From Cerasibacillus quisquiliarum (GTDB taxonomy: Bacteria; Bacillota; Bacilli; Bacillales; Amphibacillaceae), in the NCBI RefSeq assembly GCF_014202495.1, contig NZ_JACHHA010000004.1:1-64000 (forward strand): a stretch of 64,000 nucleotides of DNA, read 5' to 3'. The notes under the pieces were generated by a model, which did no database searches, had not been told where the DNA came from, and was given only the letters and a program-made list of their open reading frames with translations. Both the position numbers and the translations under genes were made by a program. Shown one piece after another: positions 49,687 through 58,627 of this stretch; the first letter of the stretch is position 1, and each line of letters opens with the position of its first letter.

Positions 49687-50664
49687 TCAATCGTATATTT
49701 TTTTCATTCGTCCTATTTTTTCTTTCAGGGCTTCAATGACATGGTCTGGCGATAAGACTTTCGCTTGGTCACCCCAAGCTAGTAGCCAACTGATTAGACC
49801 GTCTGATAGCTTAACCTTTGTCGTTAACATAAAATGTTCGTCATCAATGGGACGGATGCGAGCATCATGGCCGAATCGATCTAGGATAGCATTGATTAAG
49901 TCATTTTTAAACTGGACTTTAAGCCACGTATCCTTACCTGCAAACATATGAAAAGATTGGTTAACATAAGACCCTAAATCAAAGTCTCTTTTGCGAAATC
50001 TTTTTTCACTTAGTTCGATGTTACGAATCCGGTCGAGACGATAATGGCGAATTTCATCTTCTTTTATAAATCGTCCGATTAAATAATAATAATCGTTTTG
50101 CCAAATTAAGGCATATGGTTCCACTTCATACCGATCACCGTTGCGGTTATATGTAAATTCTTTATTCACATTATATTTCCCGTATTGATATGTAATAACA
50201 TGTTTATTATGAATCGCTCGATGGACTAAATCAATGTTAATTTTGACTAATTCATAGTCGATATTCGAAGATGGACTAAAAAGAAGTGGGCTCGGTAATG
50301 TTTTTGCAATATGTCTACTGGTAAGCTTTTTTATCTTTTCAATTAAACGCTTTTTCTCTTTTGATGTAATAAACCGTGCTGATAAAATGGCGTCATTCAA
50401 AAGGCGTAGTTGATATGTTTCGAACAAGCGTGATTGATGACTATAGTAAAGCTTTCCGTATTTCCCTTTATTTTGGATGATTTCAAATCCCATATTTTCT
50501 AACACTTCCATATCACGCTTAATCGTCCGCACATCAAAATTTTCATCCATCACGGCTTGCAATCTTTCATTGATTTCCTTAATTGTTAGTTCATGATTCT
50601 TATCCGTCTCCGAAAATAAAATATCCTTAAGCTTTAATAATCGATAACTATTTCCCGTTTTCAT
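49687..50664 (-). CDS. WYL-domain transcriptional regulator
   Basis: A 325-residue DeoR-like regulator (YafY type). The N-terminal winged helix spans about 1-65 (LTIKEINERLQ, RTIKRDMEVLENMGFEI). The WYL domain covers about 145-225, with YEVEPYALIWQNDYYYLIGRF and IRHYRLDRIRNIEL. A WCX-type C-terminal extension follows (about 240-320). Such proteins regulate phage defence, DNA damage or metabolism. It shares a transcript with the papain-like gene 13 bases upstream. GAGGTGAT precedes ATG. Confidence 0.88.
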   Translation of the reverse strand: MKTGNSYRLLKLKDILFSETDKNHELTIKEINERLQAVMDENFDVRTIKRDMEVLENMGFEIIQNKGKYGKLYYSHQSRLFETYQLRLLNDAILSARFITSKEKKRLIEKIKKLTSRHIAKTLPSPLLFSPSSNIDYELVKINIDLVHRAIHNKHVITYQYGKYNVNKEFTYNRNGDRYEVEPYALIWQNDYYYLIGRFIKEDEIRHYRLDRIRNIELSEKRFRKRDFDLGSYVNQSFHMFAGKDTWLKVQFKNDLINAILDRFGHDARIRPIDDEHFMLTTKVKLSDGLISWLLAWGDQAKVLSPDHVIEALKEKIGRMKKIYD

Positions 50665-50677
50665 TATGACATCACCT

Positions 50678-51295
50678 CTATCTCATCACCATTTCTCTTA
50701 CTTTATTTTTTAATAAAAACATGAGGGAAGCTTTTTTCATATGGACTATTTCTTCGTTGACCATCATTGGTTGCCTATCATAATCTCCTAAAATACCTTG
50801 ATAAATTAATGTCATACCTTCTTGACAACGAATATCCTCTGGTTTTGTAAAACAAGTTGGTTTTGTTAGTTTAAAAGATTGACTATGACGTAAAAGTGTT
50901 GCAACAAACTGTGAGCAAAAAAATGCACGTTTACGTTTAATCTTAATACGGAATAAAAAGCCTAACAACCCTAGAAAATTATAGCGGTACTGATCTTTGT
51001 TTCTTTCAAACTGACTAACAAGATGTCGGATTTGTTCATATTCCGCTTCTGTCAAACGGAATGTATAAAGTGCACAACGAGCATGTCTTAAATATTTGCT
51101 ACGAATGTCTTCCCTTACAAATCCGCCACTAAATGGATTACGCGGCCTCTTTCTTCCGAAACTGTACACTTCCGTTAATTCCTTATCAAAAGCTATTGAA
51201 ACATGGTTTAATGATTGTTTTGTATATAAATGGATTAATCGGGATAGATAAGTCCCTGTATCCATGAATAAGATATAAATGATTCGTTCATGCAT
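50678..51295 (-). CDS. Permuted papain-like hydrolase, function unknown
   Basis: A 205-residue protein with the circularly permuted NlpC/P60-like arrangement: an early His in LNHVSIAFD (about 29) and a later Cys in RAFFCSQFVATLL (about 122), in the order seen in YiiX/YebB-type proteins. It lacks a signal peptide. Basic residues are plentiful (RIKIKRKR). The substrate, peptide or lipid amide, is unknown. GGAGG precedes ATG; the WYL regulator follows 13 bases on. Confidence 0.7.
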   Translation of the reverse strand: MHERIIYILFMDTGTYLSRLIHLYTKQSLNHVSIAFDKELTEVYSFGRKRPRNPFSGGFVREDIRSKYLRHARCALYTFRLTEAEYEQIRHLVSQFERNKDQYRYNFLGLLGFLFRIKIKRKRAFFCSQFVATLLRHSQSFKLTKPTCFTKPEDIRCQEGMTLIYQGILGDYDRQPMMVNEEIVHMKKASLMFLLKNKVREMVMR

Positions 51296-51517
51296 AGAAT
51301 TACCTCCGGCTTCTATGTGATGATACGGTTAAGATAGGAAAAGGTTTCACTTATCTACAAATCCCTCCTCGTAACATGTTCATTCACCATGATAAGACAT
51401 AAATTATTCTCTTCACTTTCAAAACAATGTCTAATAAAACATCATTGATAAATCAGTAACTTATCCGTTAAACTTTCCTTATTATTATTTTATTTTATAT
51501 GATGGAGGAAAACAAAT

Positions 51518-52180
51518 ATGATTACAGTGTATCAAGTCAGTTTACGATTCGGTGATAAGAAGTTGTTTGAAAATGCTAGGACATTGTTACGGGGTTTAGG
51601 GCAAATGGAGCTCGGAAATCAACATTTTCATAAATATTATTAGGATAAATCAAGCCACAAACAGGCAGTATCTCCATGCCCGCCTGATCTTTGATTAGCT
51701 GTGTTAAAACAAGATCACTTTGCATATAGATGTACCAGTTTTTGAAACTGTTTTAATGAAACATGAAAAATTATATGCTGTTATGTAAGAAAACAATGCA
51801 ATATATTCGACATTTTTTCAGAAGCGGATGGCATGCGGGCTAATGAATTAGAAAGTGAGTTTGCCGAGATGGGTGGTTGAGAAGCAGAATCTGATACAGC
51901 AATTCTCCTTAAAGGATTAGGTATTAATGAACGTTTACACGAGAAAAAATGATGGGATTAACAGAGTCAGAAAAAGTTAAAGTATTATTAGCACAAGATC
52001 TATTCGACAATCCAGATATTCTATGATTAGATGAGTCAACAAACGGTTTGGATATCCTAATCATCCAATGATTAGAAAAATTGTGTCCCATGACCGACAT
52101 TTTCTTAATAAAGTATGCATTGCCGATGTTAACTATGGCACAATTACAACAGCAGATTACGAACATGTATCAATATAATA
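51518..52180 (+). pseudogene. Decayed ABC-F protein gene (ykpA-like)
   Basis: A GATGGAGG site and ATG at 51518 begin MITVYQVSLRFGDKKLFENA, the N-terminus of ABC-F ATPases. The Walker A region is deleted; recognisable fragments then follow with stops and frame changes: VKQDHF, LETVLM, FSEADGM, ELESEFAEMGG then TGA, EAESDTAILLKGLGINERLHEK, LTESEKVKVLLAQDLFDNPDI then TGA, LDESTNGLDI. The last readable part matches RHFLNKVCIADVNYGTI. The whole second half is gone. This resembles B. subtilis YkpA closely. Not functional. Confidence 0.85.
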
Positions 52181-52222
52181 AAAAATCGCATGAAGTTGGT
52201 ACGATACGCAACCTCATGCAAT
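52180..52222 (-). terminator. kbl-tdh terminator
   Basis: On the minus strand GCATGAGGTTG pairs with CAACTTCATGC, followed by GATTTTTTATT. Confidence 0.8.
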
Positions 52223-52232
52223 TTATTTCACT

Positions 52233-53168
52233 TTACTTTAACTTAGCAGCTAATTTTTCCAACATATCTTTTGTCATCGCTTGTAAATCATATTGGGCCT
52301 TAAAACCCCATTCTTCCTGAGCTGCTGTTGAATCAATACAATTCGGCCAACTGTCAGCAATTTGTTGACGTACTGGATCCACATCATATTCGAGTGTAAA
52401 TTCTGGAATATACACTTGAATCGCCTTTGCAAAGTCTTCAGGCGCAGCAGAAATGGCGGAAATATTAAAAGCGTTACGATGCTTTAATTGATCAGGATTT
52501 GCTTCCATCAGCTGAATAATAGCTGTTAATGCATCTGGCATGTACATCATGTCCATATATGTGCCTTCTTTAATATATGATGTATAACTTTTCTGTTTTA
52601 TAGCTTCATAGTAAATTTCTACCGCATAATCGGTTGTCCCTCCACCAGGTGGCGTGACGTAAGAAATTAATCCAGGAAAACGAACTCCTCGCGTATCAAC
52701 CCCAAAACGGTAATAGTAATAATCACATAATAACTCCCCAGATACTTTATTAACACCATACATCGTTGTTGGACGTTGAATCGTATCTTGAGGTGTGTGT
52801 TCTTTCGGTGTCGTTGGACCGAATGCACCGATAGAACTTGGTGTAAAAAACTGTAAATCTAGTTCTTTAGCTACTTCTAATGCATTAATTAAACCACCCA
52901 TATTAATATCCCAGGCACGTTTTGGCATCTTTTCAGCCGTAGCAGATAGTAACGCTGCTAAATGCATAATGGTATCTACTTTGTATTGTTTGGCAACTTC
53001 ATACAAACGTTTCCCATCTGTAACATCAACTTTTTCAAATGGTCCTGAATAGTTACCTGACTTAATATCAGTTGCAATCACATTGTCTTGCCCATAAATA
53101 TCACTTAATTTATTAATGAGCTCTGAACCAATTTGGCCAAATGCACCAGTTACTAAAATTCTCTTCAT
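52233..53168 (-). CDS. L-threonine 3-dehydrogenase (epimerase-type SDR)
   Basis: An extended short-chain dehydrogenase, 311 residues, with NAD loop [10 protein letters not shown] (about 8) and catalytic YGVNKVSGE (YxxxK, about 137). Its placement 40 bases after kbl shows it is the SDR-type threonine dehydrogenase converting threonine to 2-amino-3-oxobutyrate, which KBL cleaves to glycine and acetyl-CoA. Annotated often as NAD-dependent epimerase; the kbl partner decides the function by inference. ATG follows AGAGAGG. Confidence 0.9.
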   Translation of the reverse strand: MKRILVTGAFGQIGSELINKLSDIYGQDNVIATDIKSGNYSGPFEKVDVTDGKRLYEVAKQYKVDTIMHLAALLSATAEKMPKRAWDINMGGLINALEVAKELDLQFFTPSSIGAFGPTTPKEHTPQDTIQRPTTMYGVNKVSGELLCDYYYYRFGVDTRGVRFPGLISYVTPPGGGTTDYAVEIYYEAIKQKSYTSYIKEGTYMDMMYMPDALTAIIQLMEANPDQLKHRNAFNISAISAAPEDFAKAIQVYIPEFTLEYDVDPVRQQIADSWPNCIDSTAAQEEWGFKAQYDLQAMTKDMLEKLAAKLK

Positions 53169-53208
53169 CCTAAAAACCTCTCTTTACTCCGATTGCCCTG
53201 ATGACACT

Positions 53209-54399
53209 TTAAATAATATCCATTTCTTTTCCAACTTTTTCATATATTTTGAGGGCATCGTCTAGCATCTCTTTCGTGTGAGCTGCTGTTGGCATATTTC
53301 TAACCCGAGCTGTACCTCTTGGAACAGTTGGGAACACAATTGATTTTGCATAGACGCCTTCTTCAAATAGACGTTTACTAAATGCTTGTGCTTTCTTTTC
53401 ATCACCAATAATACATGGTGTAATTGGTGTTTCACTTTCCCCAATATCAAACCCTAATTTCTGCAAACCAGCTTTTAAATAGTTGCCATTATCCCATAGT
53501 TTGTCATGTAGCTCTGTACTTTCCATTAATAATTCAATCGCTTTACGGCTAGCTGCTGCATCCGCAGGTGAAACAGCTGTTGAAAATAAAAATGGTCGTG
53601 AGCTTACTTTAAGCCAGTCGATAAGATTTTGTTTTCCAGCGACATAACCACCGATGACACCTATCGCTTTAGAAAGTGTCCCCATTTGTAAGTCAACTTT
53701 ATCTTGTAAACCAAAATGTTTAACTGTCCCTGCTCCTTTTCCAAGTACACCTGAACCGTGTGCATCGTCAACATAAGTAATTAAGTCAAACTCCTCAGCG
53801 ATTTCAACAATTTCTGGAAGCTTAGCAATATCACCATCCATTGAAAAAACGCCATCCGTAATAACCATAATTTTCTTATATTGTCCAGATTCAACAGCTT
53901 CCTTAGCTTTCTTTCTTAAATCATCCATATCTGAATGGTTAAAGCGGATAATTTTTGCACGAGAGAGACGGCAACCATCAATAATGGATGCATGGTTTAA
54001 TTCATCAGATAAAATAGCGTCTTCTTTATTCATAATGGCAGAGATAGCAGCCATATTACAATTAAAACCAGATTGATATGAAATCGCTGCCTCTGTGCCT
54101 TTGAATTCAGCTATTTTTTTCTCTAATTCAAGGTGGAGATCTAAAGTTCCATTAATTGTTCTAACTGCACCAGCACCAACGCCGTGCGTATCCACTGCTT
54201 CTTTGGCTACTTTTTTTAGACGTTCATCTGTTGCTAAACCTAGATAGTTATTAGAAGAAAGATTGATAAGCGACTTGCCGTCTATCTTTATAACTGGGCC
54301 ATTTGCCCCCTCTACAGGATCGATTGTATTATACATACCACGATCCTTCAGATCTTGAATGCCATCATTTAAAAATGCATCTAATATTTTACTTGACAT
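53209..54399 (-). CDS. kbl: Glycine C-acetyltransferase (KBL)
   Basis: A PLP alpha-oxoamine synthase, 396 residues, converting 2-amino-3-ketobutyrate and CoA to glycine and acetyl-CoA. The PLP Lys is in [13 protein letters not shown] (about 243), the His in [11 protein letters not shown] and [10 protein letters not shown] (Asp/His). KBL fits better than BioF because of the paired dehydrogenase. ATG follows GGAGG by 7 bases. First gene of the kbl-tdh operon, under a likely CcpA site. Confidence 0.92.
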   Translation of the reverse strand: MSSKILDAFLNDGIQDLKDRGMYNTIDPVEGANGPVIKIDGKSLINLSSNNYLGLATDERLKKVAKEAVDTHGVGAGAVRTINGTLDLHLELEKKIAEFKGTEAAISYQSGFNCNMAAISAIMNKEDAILSDELNHASIIDGCRLSRAKIIRFNHSDMDDLRKKAKEAVESGQYKKIMVITDGVFSMDGDIAKLPEIVEIAEEFDLITYVDDAHGSGVLGKGAGTVKHFGLQDKVDLQMGTLSKAIGVIGGYVAGKQNLIDWLKVSSRPFLFSTAVSPADAAASRKAIELLMESTELHDKLWDNGNYLKAGLQKLGFDIGESETPITPCIIGDEKKAQAFSKRLFEEGVYAKSIVFPTVPRGTARVRNMPTAAHTKEMLDDALKIYEKVGKEMDII

Positions 54400-54416
54400 A
54401 CTTATTCCTCCTTATT

Positions 54417-54430
54417 TGTAAGCGTTTTAT
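54417..54430. promoter_or_regulatory. Likely CcpA site (cre) upstream of kbl
   Basis: TGTAAGCGTTTTAT matches TGWAARCGYTWNCW at 13 of 14 positions. It lies 17 bases upstream of the kbl ATG, within the leader. Confidence 0.6.
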
Positions 54431-54537
54431 AAACATTTGTTTTTGTCTGGTGTACATTTTTTTGTTAAATACATCTTATTATATCTATAGTCTACCATAT
54501 ACATATTAAAATGTTTATCTGGAAAAAACAATATATT

Positions 54538-54566
54538 AAAAGGGAAGCATTTTTTAATGCTTCCCT
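54538..54566 (-). terminator. Terminator of the LysM-3D gene
   Basis: AGGGAAGCAT pairs with ATGCTTCCCT, followed on the minus strand by TTTTAAT. Confidence 0.85.
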
Positions 54567-54587
54567 GCCATACTCAAATTTATTCAT

Positions 54588-55355
54588 TTACTTGTCTAAT
54601 ACTGTAACTTTAACTGTACGTACGCCCCATTTTTTTGCTTCTTGTTTAGTTGGTACGTGAATATCAATTTTATTTCCTTTTATTGCTCCACCAGTATCAC
54701 CAGCAATCGCATAACCATAACCTTCAACATGGACACGTGAACCGAGTGGAATAACATTAGGATCTACAGCAATAACCTTTTTGTTGCGATCATGATTTAA
54801 ATTAATTCCTGTTGCCGTAACTCCTGAACACCCTTTACATTGTGCTGTATATGCAGTTGCTGTGACAGTTAGTGTTTTTCCTTCTGGTTGTTCTTGACGA
54901 TTTGATTGATTTTTTTCTTGTTGTCCAGTTGCTTTTTCTTTGACTTGTTTTGATTGCTGCTTCGGCTGTTTAGATCTCGTCATAGACTCATTTTTAATCT
55001 CATGACCTTCACTCTTCATGTGTAATTTTTGGCCAACTAATATAATGTCCGAGTCTAAACCATTCCACTCCTTCAATTCATCAACCGTCACATGATGGGC
55101 TTTCGCTATCCCGTATAATGTATCATCTTTCTTAACTGTATATGCTTCTTGAACAACAAGTTTTTGTTTTGGTTGAATAACGGTTGTATCTAAGTTGTTC
55201 ATCTCTATTAATTGATCGACTGTAAGTTCGAATTGATTAGCGATAGTCCATAAGTTATCCCCTTTTTGTACGGAATAATCTTCTGCTGATGCGGTAGATA
55301 GACTCGCACCTACTAACAATAGCCCCATTGACATGGATGCAAATATTTTCTTCAT
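54588..55355 (-). CDS. LysM and 3D-domain cell wall protein (YocH-like)
   Basis: A secreted wall hydrolase of 255 residues. The signal peptide ends ASA at about 24. Two LysM units (about 27-69: DYSVQKGDNLWTIANQFELT; about 70-113: YTVKKDDTLYGIAKAHHVT) are followed by a charged linker and a 3D domain (about 165-255) with the Asp residues in AVDPNVIPLGS, AGDTGGAIKG and IDIHVP. Likely a MltA-type peptidoglycan lytic transglycosylase like YocH. ATG 55355 follows AAGGAGGG by 7 bases; the longer ORF at 55379 is rejected. Confidence 0.93.
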   Translation of the reverse strand: MKKIFASMSMGLLLVGASLSTASAEDYSVQKGDNLWTIANQFELTVDQLIEMNNLDTTVIQPKQKLVVQEAYTVKKDDTLYGIAKAHHVTVDELKEWNGLDSDIILVGQKLHMKSEGHEIKNESMTRSKQPKQQSKQVKEKATGQQEKNQSNRQEQPEGKTLTVTATAYTAQCKGCSGVTATGINLNHDRNKKVIAVDPNVIPLGSRVHVEGYGYAIAGDTGGAIKGNKIDIHVPTKQEAKKWGVRTVKVTVLDK

Positions 55356-55414
55356 TGTAGTCCCTCCTTGAGTATACACTAGGTAAGCTTAACATAGAAA
55401 ACGCCTCTATGCGG

Positions 55415-55443
55415 TTACAAGACTTTTAAAAGTCTATTACAAG
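55415..55443. promoter_or_regulatory. Palindrome flanked by TTACAAG upstream of the LysM-3D gene
   Basis: AGACTTTTAAAAGTCT (55420-55435) is a perfect 16-base palindrome between two TTACAAG copies (55415 and 55437). On the minus strand these are TGTAA boxes; the WalR consensus needs 5-base spacing, so it is not a standard WalR site. Confidence 0.4.
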
Positions 55444-55582
55444 GGTTACCACAATTAGAAAAAAATATAACAAACATGCTAGATTTGTAATATAAGTGTA
55501 TTTATATGACGGTTGTTTGATTTTTTATTTGATTCATGTTGTTATTTATTTTCTGTTTAACAATCGCTTATATTGACAAAAT

Positions 55583-55614
55583 AAAAAAGGCCCTCATAAT
55601 AAGGACCTTTTTCA
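55583..55614 (-). terminator. Terminator after the peptide-binding protein gene
   Basis: AAAAAGGTCC pairs with GGGCCTTTTTT on the minus strand around TTATTATGA. Confidence 0.85.
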
Positions 55615-55617
55615 TTA

Positions 55618-57438
55618 TTACTTAACTGGTTCTTCTTCAGTAACTCCCATTTGATACAGTCTTAAATCAGATGCTTTATCAATTGAGTAGTTAGTGACAC
55701 GTTTATTAACCGGTACAATTTCAGCACGGTAAAGTGTTGGGAATACTGGAATTTCTTCTACCATAAATTCTTGCCACTCTTTATATGCTTCTTGACGGTA
55801 TTTTTCATCAAATGCTTCTTCTGATAAACCTTTCGCTAACAGTTCATCGTTTTTATCACTTTGATAACGTGGGAAGTTAAAGATAGCTTCTGGACCGTAT
55901 AAACCTGATGGGTCTACGTCACTTGCTACACCCCATGCCCCTTGATAAACATCTACTTCAGGGTCATCGTTACCTTCATTACCTACACGCTCATAGAACG
56001 TTTGGAATTCTTGTAGACGGCCATCTAGTAACTGAACGTTTAAACCAACTTCTTTCCATGCTTGGATATAATATTGTGCTAACGGTTCAGCTGTGTCGCC
56101 TCCGTCCATAGAAGCAAAGTTAATCACGAGCTTCTCACCATCTGGTGTCATACGGAAGCCATCTTCATCTCTTTCAGTATAGCCTGCTTCATCTAAGATT
56201 TCATTTGCTTTATCCGGATCATATGTCGGTGCTTCAATTGTTTCATCATGGTATGTCGGATGTGACGGTGGAATTAATGTTGTCGCATTCCAACGTAAGC
56301 CGTGATAGAACTTCTTACCTACCGCATCGTTATCAACTGCATACCACATTGCTCTTCTTAAATTCACATCTGCCATCTTAGCATTTGGATCTGGTTTAAC
56401 ACGTTTGTTCTTTTTATCCCAAGTTCCGAGTTTAAAGCCGATATACGTATAGGCCATATCAACATCGCCTAAAAATTCTACGTTTTCCATATCCGCATTA
56501 TCAGGATATTGATCTGTTGGGAAAGAACTTGCCATATCAATAGAACCATTTTCCAACTCATTTACAACTACTTGAGGTCCAACGACTTTAACTGTTACTT
56601 TATCTAGTGCTGGTTCACCTCTCCAGTAGTCTTTAAACTTCTTTAAGACAACAGATTCGCCTGGTACGATCTTTTCAACTTGGTATGGTCCCATACCGAT
56701 TGGGTTTTTACGCACGGCATCTGATGATGACATATCTTTTACAGGAATATCTTTAAAAATATGCTTCGGAAGTGCATAAGTCCAAATACCACCTGATAAA
56801 AGTGATGGTGTCGCTTCTTTATACGTAATTTTTAACTGTTTATCATTTAAAACTTCAATACCTGAAATGCTGTCCGCCTTACCATCATGGTATTCTTCAA
56901 TACCTTCAATATTTCTTAATGTTGCATCAAAGCGAACGCCGTCATAATCTGGATGTGCAATGACTTCATGAGCGAATGCCCAGTCTTCTGCTTTTACTGG
57001 CTCACCATCTTGCCATTTAACTTCATCACGAATTGTAAATGTGAATGTCTTTTTATCATCACTTACTTCGAATGTAGCTGCTCCGTCTTGTGTAAAATTA
57101 TAACTTTCATCCATATCAAGTAATGATTCATCCATCCACTTTAGGATTTCATTATCAACTGCATCTGAATAGAAGTTATAGTTTAAAGTCCCTGCAAATG
57201 GAGAATCTGTTACAAGACCAAAAATAAACTCTCCACCTTCAATTGGCTCTCCATCGTTCGATGTATCTTTAGAGAAGTCATCGATTGAATATAAACCTTC
57301 TTCGTTTTTTGACTCTTCTTTTGCTTTGTCGGAGCTTTTTTTGTCTGCATCGTCTCCGCCTTTGCCACAAGCAGCAAGTGCGAGTACGAGTGCAAGCATA
57401 AGTGCTAGGAGCACTTTACCAAAACGTTTGTTACTCAT
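55618..57438 (-). CDS. Oligopeptide ABC transporter substrate-binding lipoprotein
   Basis: A family-5 extracellular solute-binding protein, 606 residues. The lipobox is ALAAC at about residue 20-24, followed by a charged linker. The body shows EDWAFAHEVIAHPDYDG and PIGMGPYQVEKIVPGES typical for Opp/App SBPs. It is the last gene of the D-F-B-C-A cluster, after a 238-base gap with a hairpin. Imports oligopeptides; AppA- or OppA-like assignment is not resolved. ATG follows AGGAGG. Confidence 0.92.
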   Translation of the reverse strand: MSNKRFGKVLLALMLALVLALAACGKGGDDADKKSSDKAKEESKNEEGLYSIDDFSKDTSNDGEPIEGGEFIFGLVTDSPFAGTLNYNFYSDAVDNEILKWMDESLLDMDESYNFTQDGAATFEVSDDKKTFTFTIRDEVKWQDGEPVKAEDWAFAHEVIAHPDYDGVRFDATLRNIEGIEEYHDGKADSISGIEVLNDKQLKITYKEATPSLLSGGIWTYALPKHIFKDIPVKDMSSSDAVRKNPIGMGPYQVEKIVPGESVVLKKFKDYWRGEPALDKVTVKVVGPQVVVNELENGSIDMASSFPTDQYPDNADMENVEFLGDVDMAYTYIGFKLGTWDKKNKRVKPDPNAKMADVNLRRAMWYAVDNDAVGKKFYHGLRWNATTLIPPSHPTYHDETIEAPTYDPDKANEILDEAGYTERDEDGFRMTPDGEKLVINFASMDGGDTAEPLAQYYIQAWKEVGLNVQLLDGRLQEFQTFYERVGNEGNDDPEVDVYQGAWGVASDVDPSGLYGPEAIFNFPRYQSDKNDELLAKGLSEEAFDEKYRQEAYKEWQEFMVEEIPVFPTLYRAEIVPVNKRVTNYSIDKASDLRLYQMGVTEEEPVK

Positions 57439-57651
57439 GTTATTTTCCTCCTAATTTATATGATTTTCACGGTTACCCGTTTTATATATACACACCACTA
57501 AGATGAGTTAGGGTGGTGGTATCAGAATCAACCCATTCTATTTAAGATCTCCTGCAGCGAATGGAACTGCATTCATCGATGAAACACTTGTAAAAAACCG
57601 TGCAACATTCAAAAATCAGCTCATATTCAGAATTTAATTGGCAAAAGCGAA

Positions 57652-57665
57652 GGCCAAATTTGGCC
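57652..57665 (-). terminator. Palindromic hairpin between oppC-like and SBP genes
   Basis: GGCCAAATTTGGCC is a perfect palindrome just past the permease stop, with TTCGCTTTT following on the minus strand. A second imperfect CACCAC/GTGGTG hairpin lies near 57489-57516. They may allow separate SBP expression. Confidence 0.5.
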
Positions 57666-57676
57666 CTCTTAGGTGT

Positions 57677-58597
57677 TTAACCTCTTCGCTGTCTTGCATC
57701 TGTTGCGCGCTTTAATGCTTGTCCAACATTATTAACACTTAACATTAACAGTAAAATTAAGAGTGCTGCAGGTACCCAAATCCACCATCTATATTGCAAT
57801 GTTTGTGGGTTTGTCGCATAACTTAGTAAAGTTCCTAAGCTCGGAGTGCTTTCTGGGAAACCAAAGCCTAAGAAAGAAAGTCCAGATTCCAAACCAATAT
57901 TAGCAGCTAAATTTAATGTCATATTCACAATAATAATTGAACTTAAATTCGGTAAAACTTGTGTAAACATAATTTTTAAATTGGATGAACCGAGTGTTTT
58001 CGATGCTTGTACATAATCGAGTTCTTTTTCCGCCAATGTTTTCGAACGAATGAGCCTTGCAATACCCATCCACAAGAAAGCAGTCATAATTAATGAGAAT
58101 GTCCAAACACTGTATTTAGGAACTAATGCAACGAATACGATAACGATCATTAAAAATGGTAAGACCATCATAAAATCAAGGATACGCATTAATATATTGT
58201 CTACATGACCGCCAAAATATCCTGCTGTTAAGCCATAAATTATTCCAAACACGCCTGTCATCAGCGTTACTAAGAAGCCAATTGCAAGGGAATTCCTTGT
58301 TCCGATAATCAATTGACCGAATACATCACGACCACCATAATCTGTTCCGAGTATAAATTCATCTGAAGGTGGTTGATGAATCGATAATAAATCTACTTTT
58401 ACAATTTGATCTTGATCTAAGATTAACGATACCCCAAATACAATCGTCGTAATTAAAACGATAAAAATGAGTGATATAAGAGCGACTTTATCACGGACAA
58501 TTTCACGCCACAATATCTTTAAACCGGTTGGACTCTCACTATTTATTTGTTCTGGTTGTTCTACTGTTTCTACCATTGTTGTATCATCTTTTTTCAT
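57677..58597 (-). CDS. Oligopeptide ABC transporter permease (OppC-like)
   Basis: A 306-residue inner-membrane permease with six membrane segments and an N-terminal cytosolic extension. The BPD_transp_1 core has QASKTLGSSNLKIMFTQVLPNLSSIIIVN near 190-220 (EAA-type loop) and SGLSFLGFGFPESTPSLGTLLSYA. It pairs with the OppB-like protein. Start ATG follows AGGTAGGTG. Confidence 0.93.
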   Translation of the reverse strand: MKKDDTTMVETVEQPEQINSESPTGLKILWREIVRDKVALISLIFIVLITTIVFGVSLILDQDQIVKVDLLSIHQPPSDEFILGTDYGGRDVFGQLIIGTRNSLAIGFLVTLMTGVFGIIYGLTAGYFGGHVDNILMRILDFMMVLPFLMIVIVFVALVPKYSVWTFSLIMTAFLWMGIARLIRSKTLAEKELDYVQASKTLGSSNLKIMFTQVLPNLSSIIIVNMTLNLAANIGLESGLSFLGFGFPESTPSLGTLLSYATNPQTLQYRWWIWVPAALLILLLMLSVNNVGQALKRATDARQRRG

Positions 58598-58627
58598 TTA
58601 TGTTCACCTACCTTATTCACTTTCGTT

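Noticed and set aside
57540-57620. Short coding remnant in the oppC-SBP gap
   Set aside because: A 24-codon open stretch (SSMNAVPFAAGDLK end) has stops on both sides and no recognised family.
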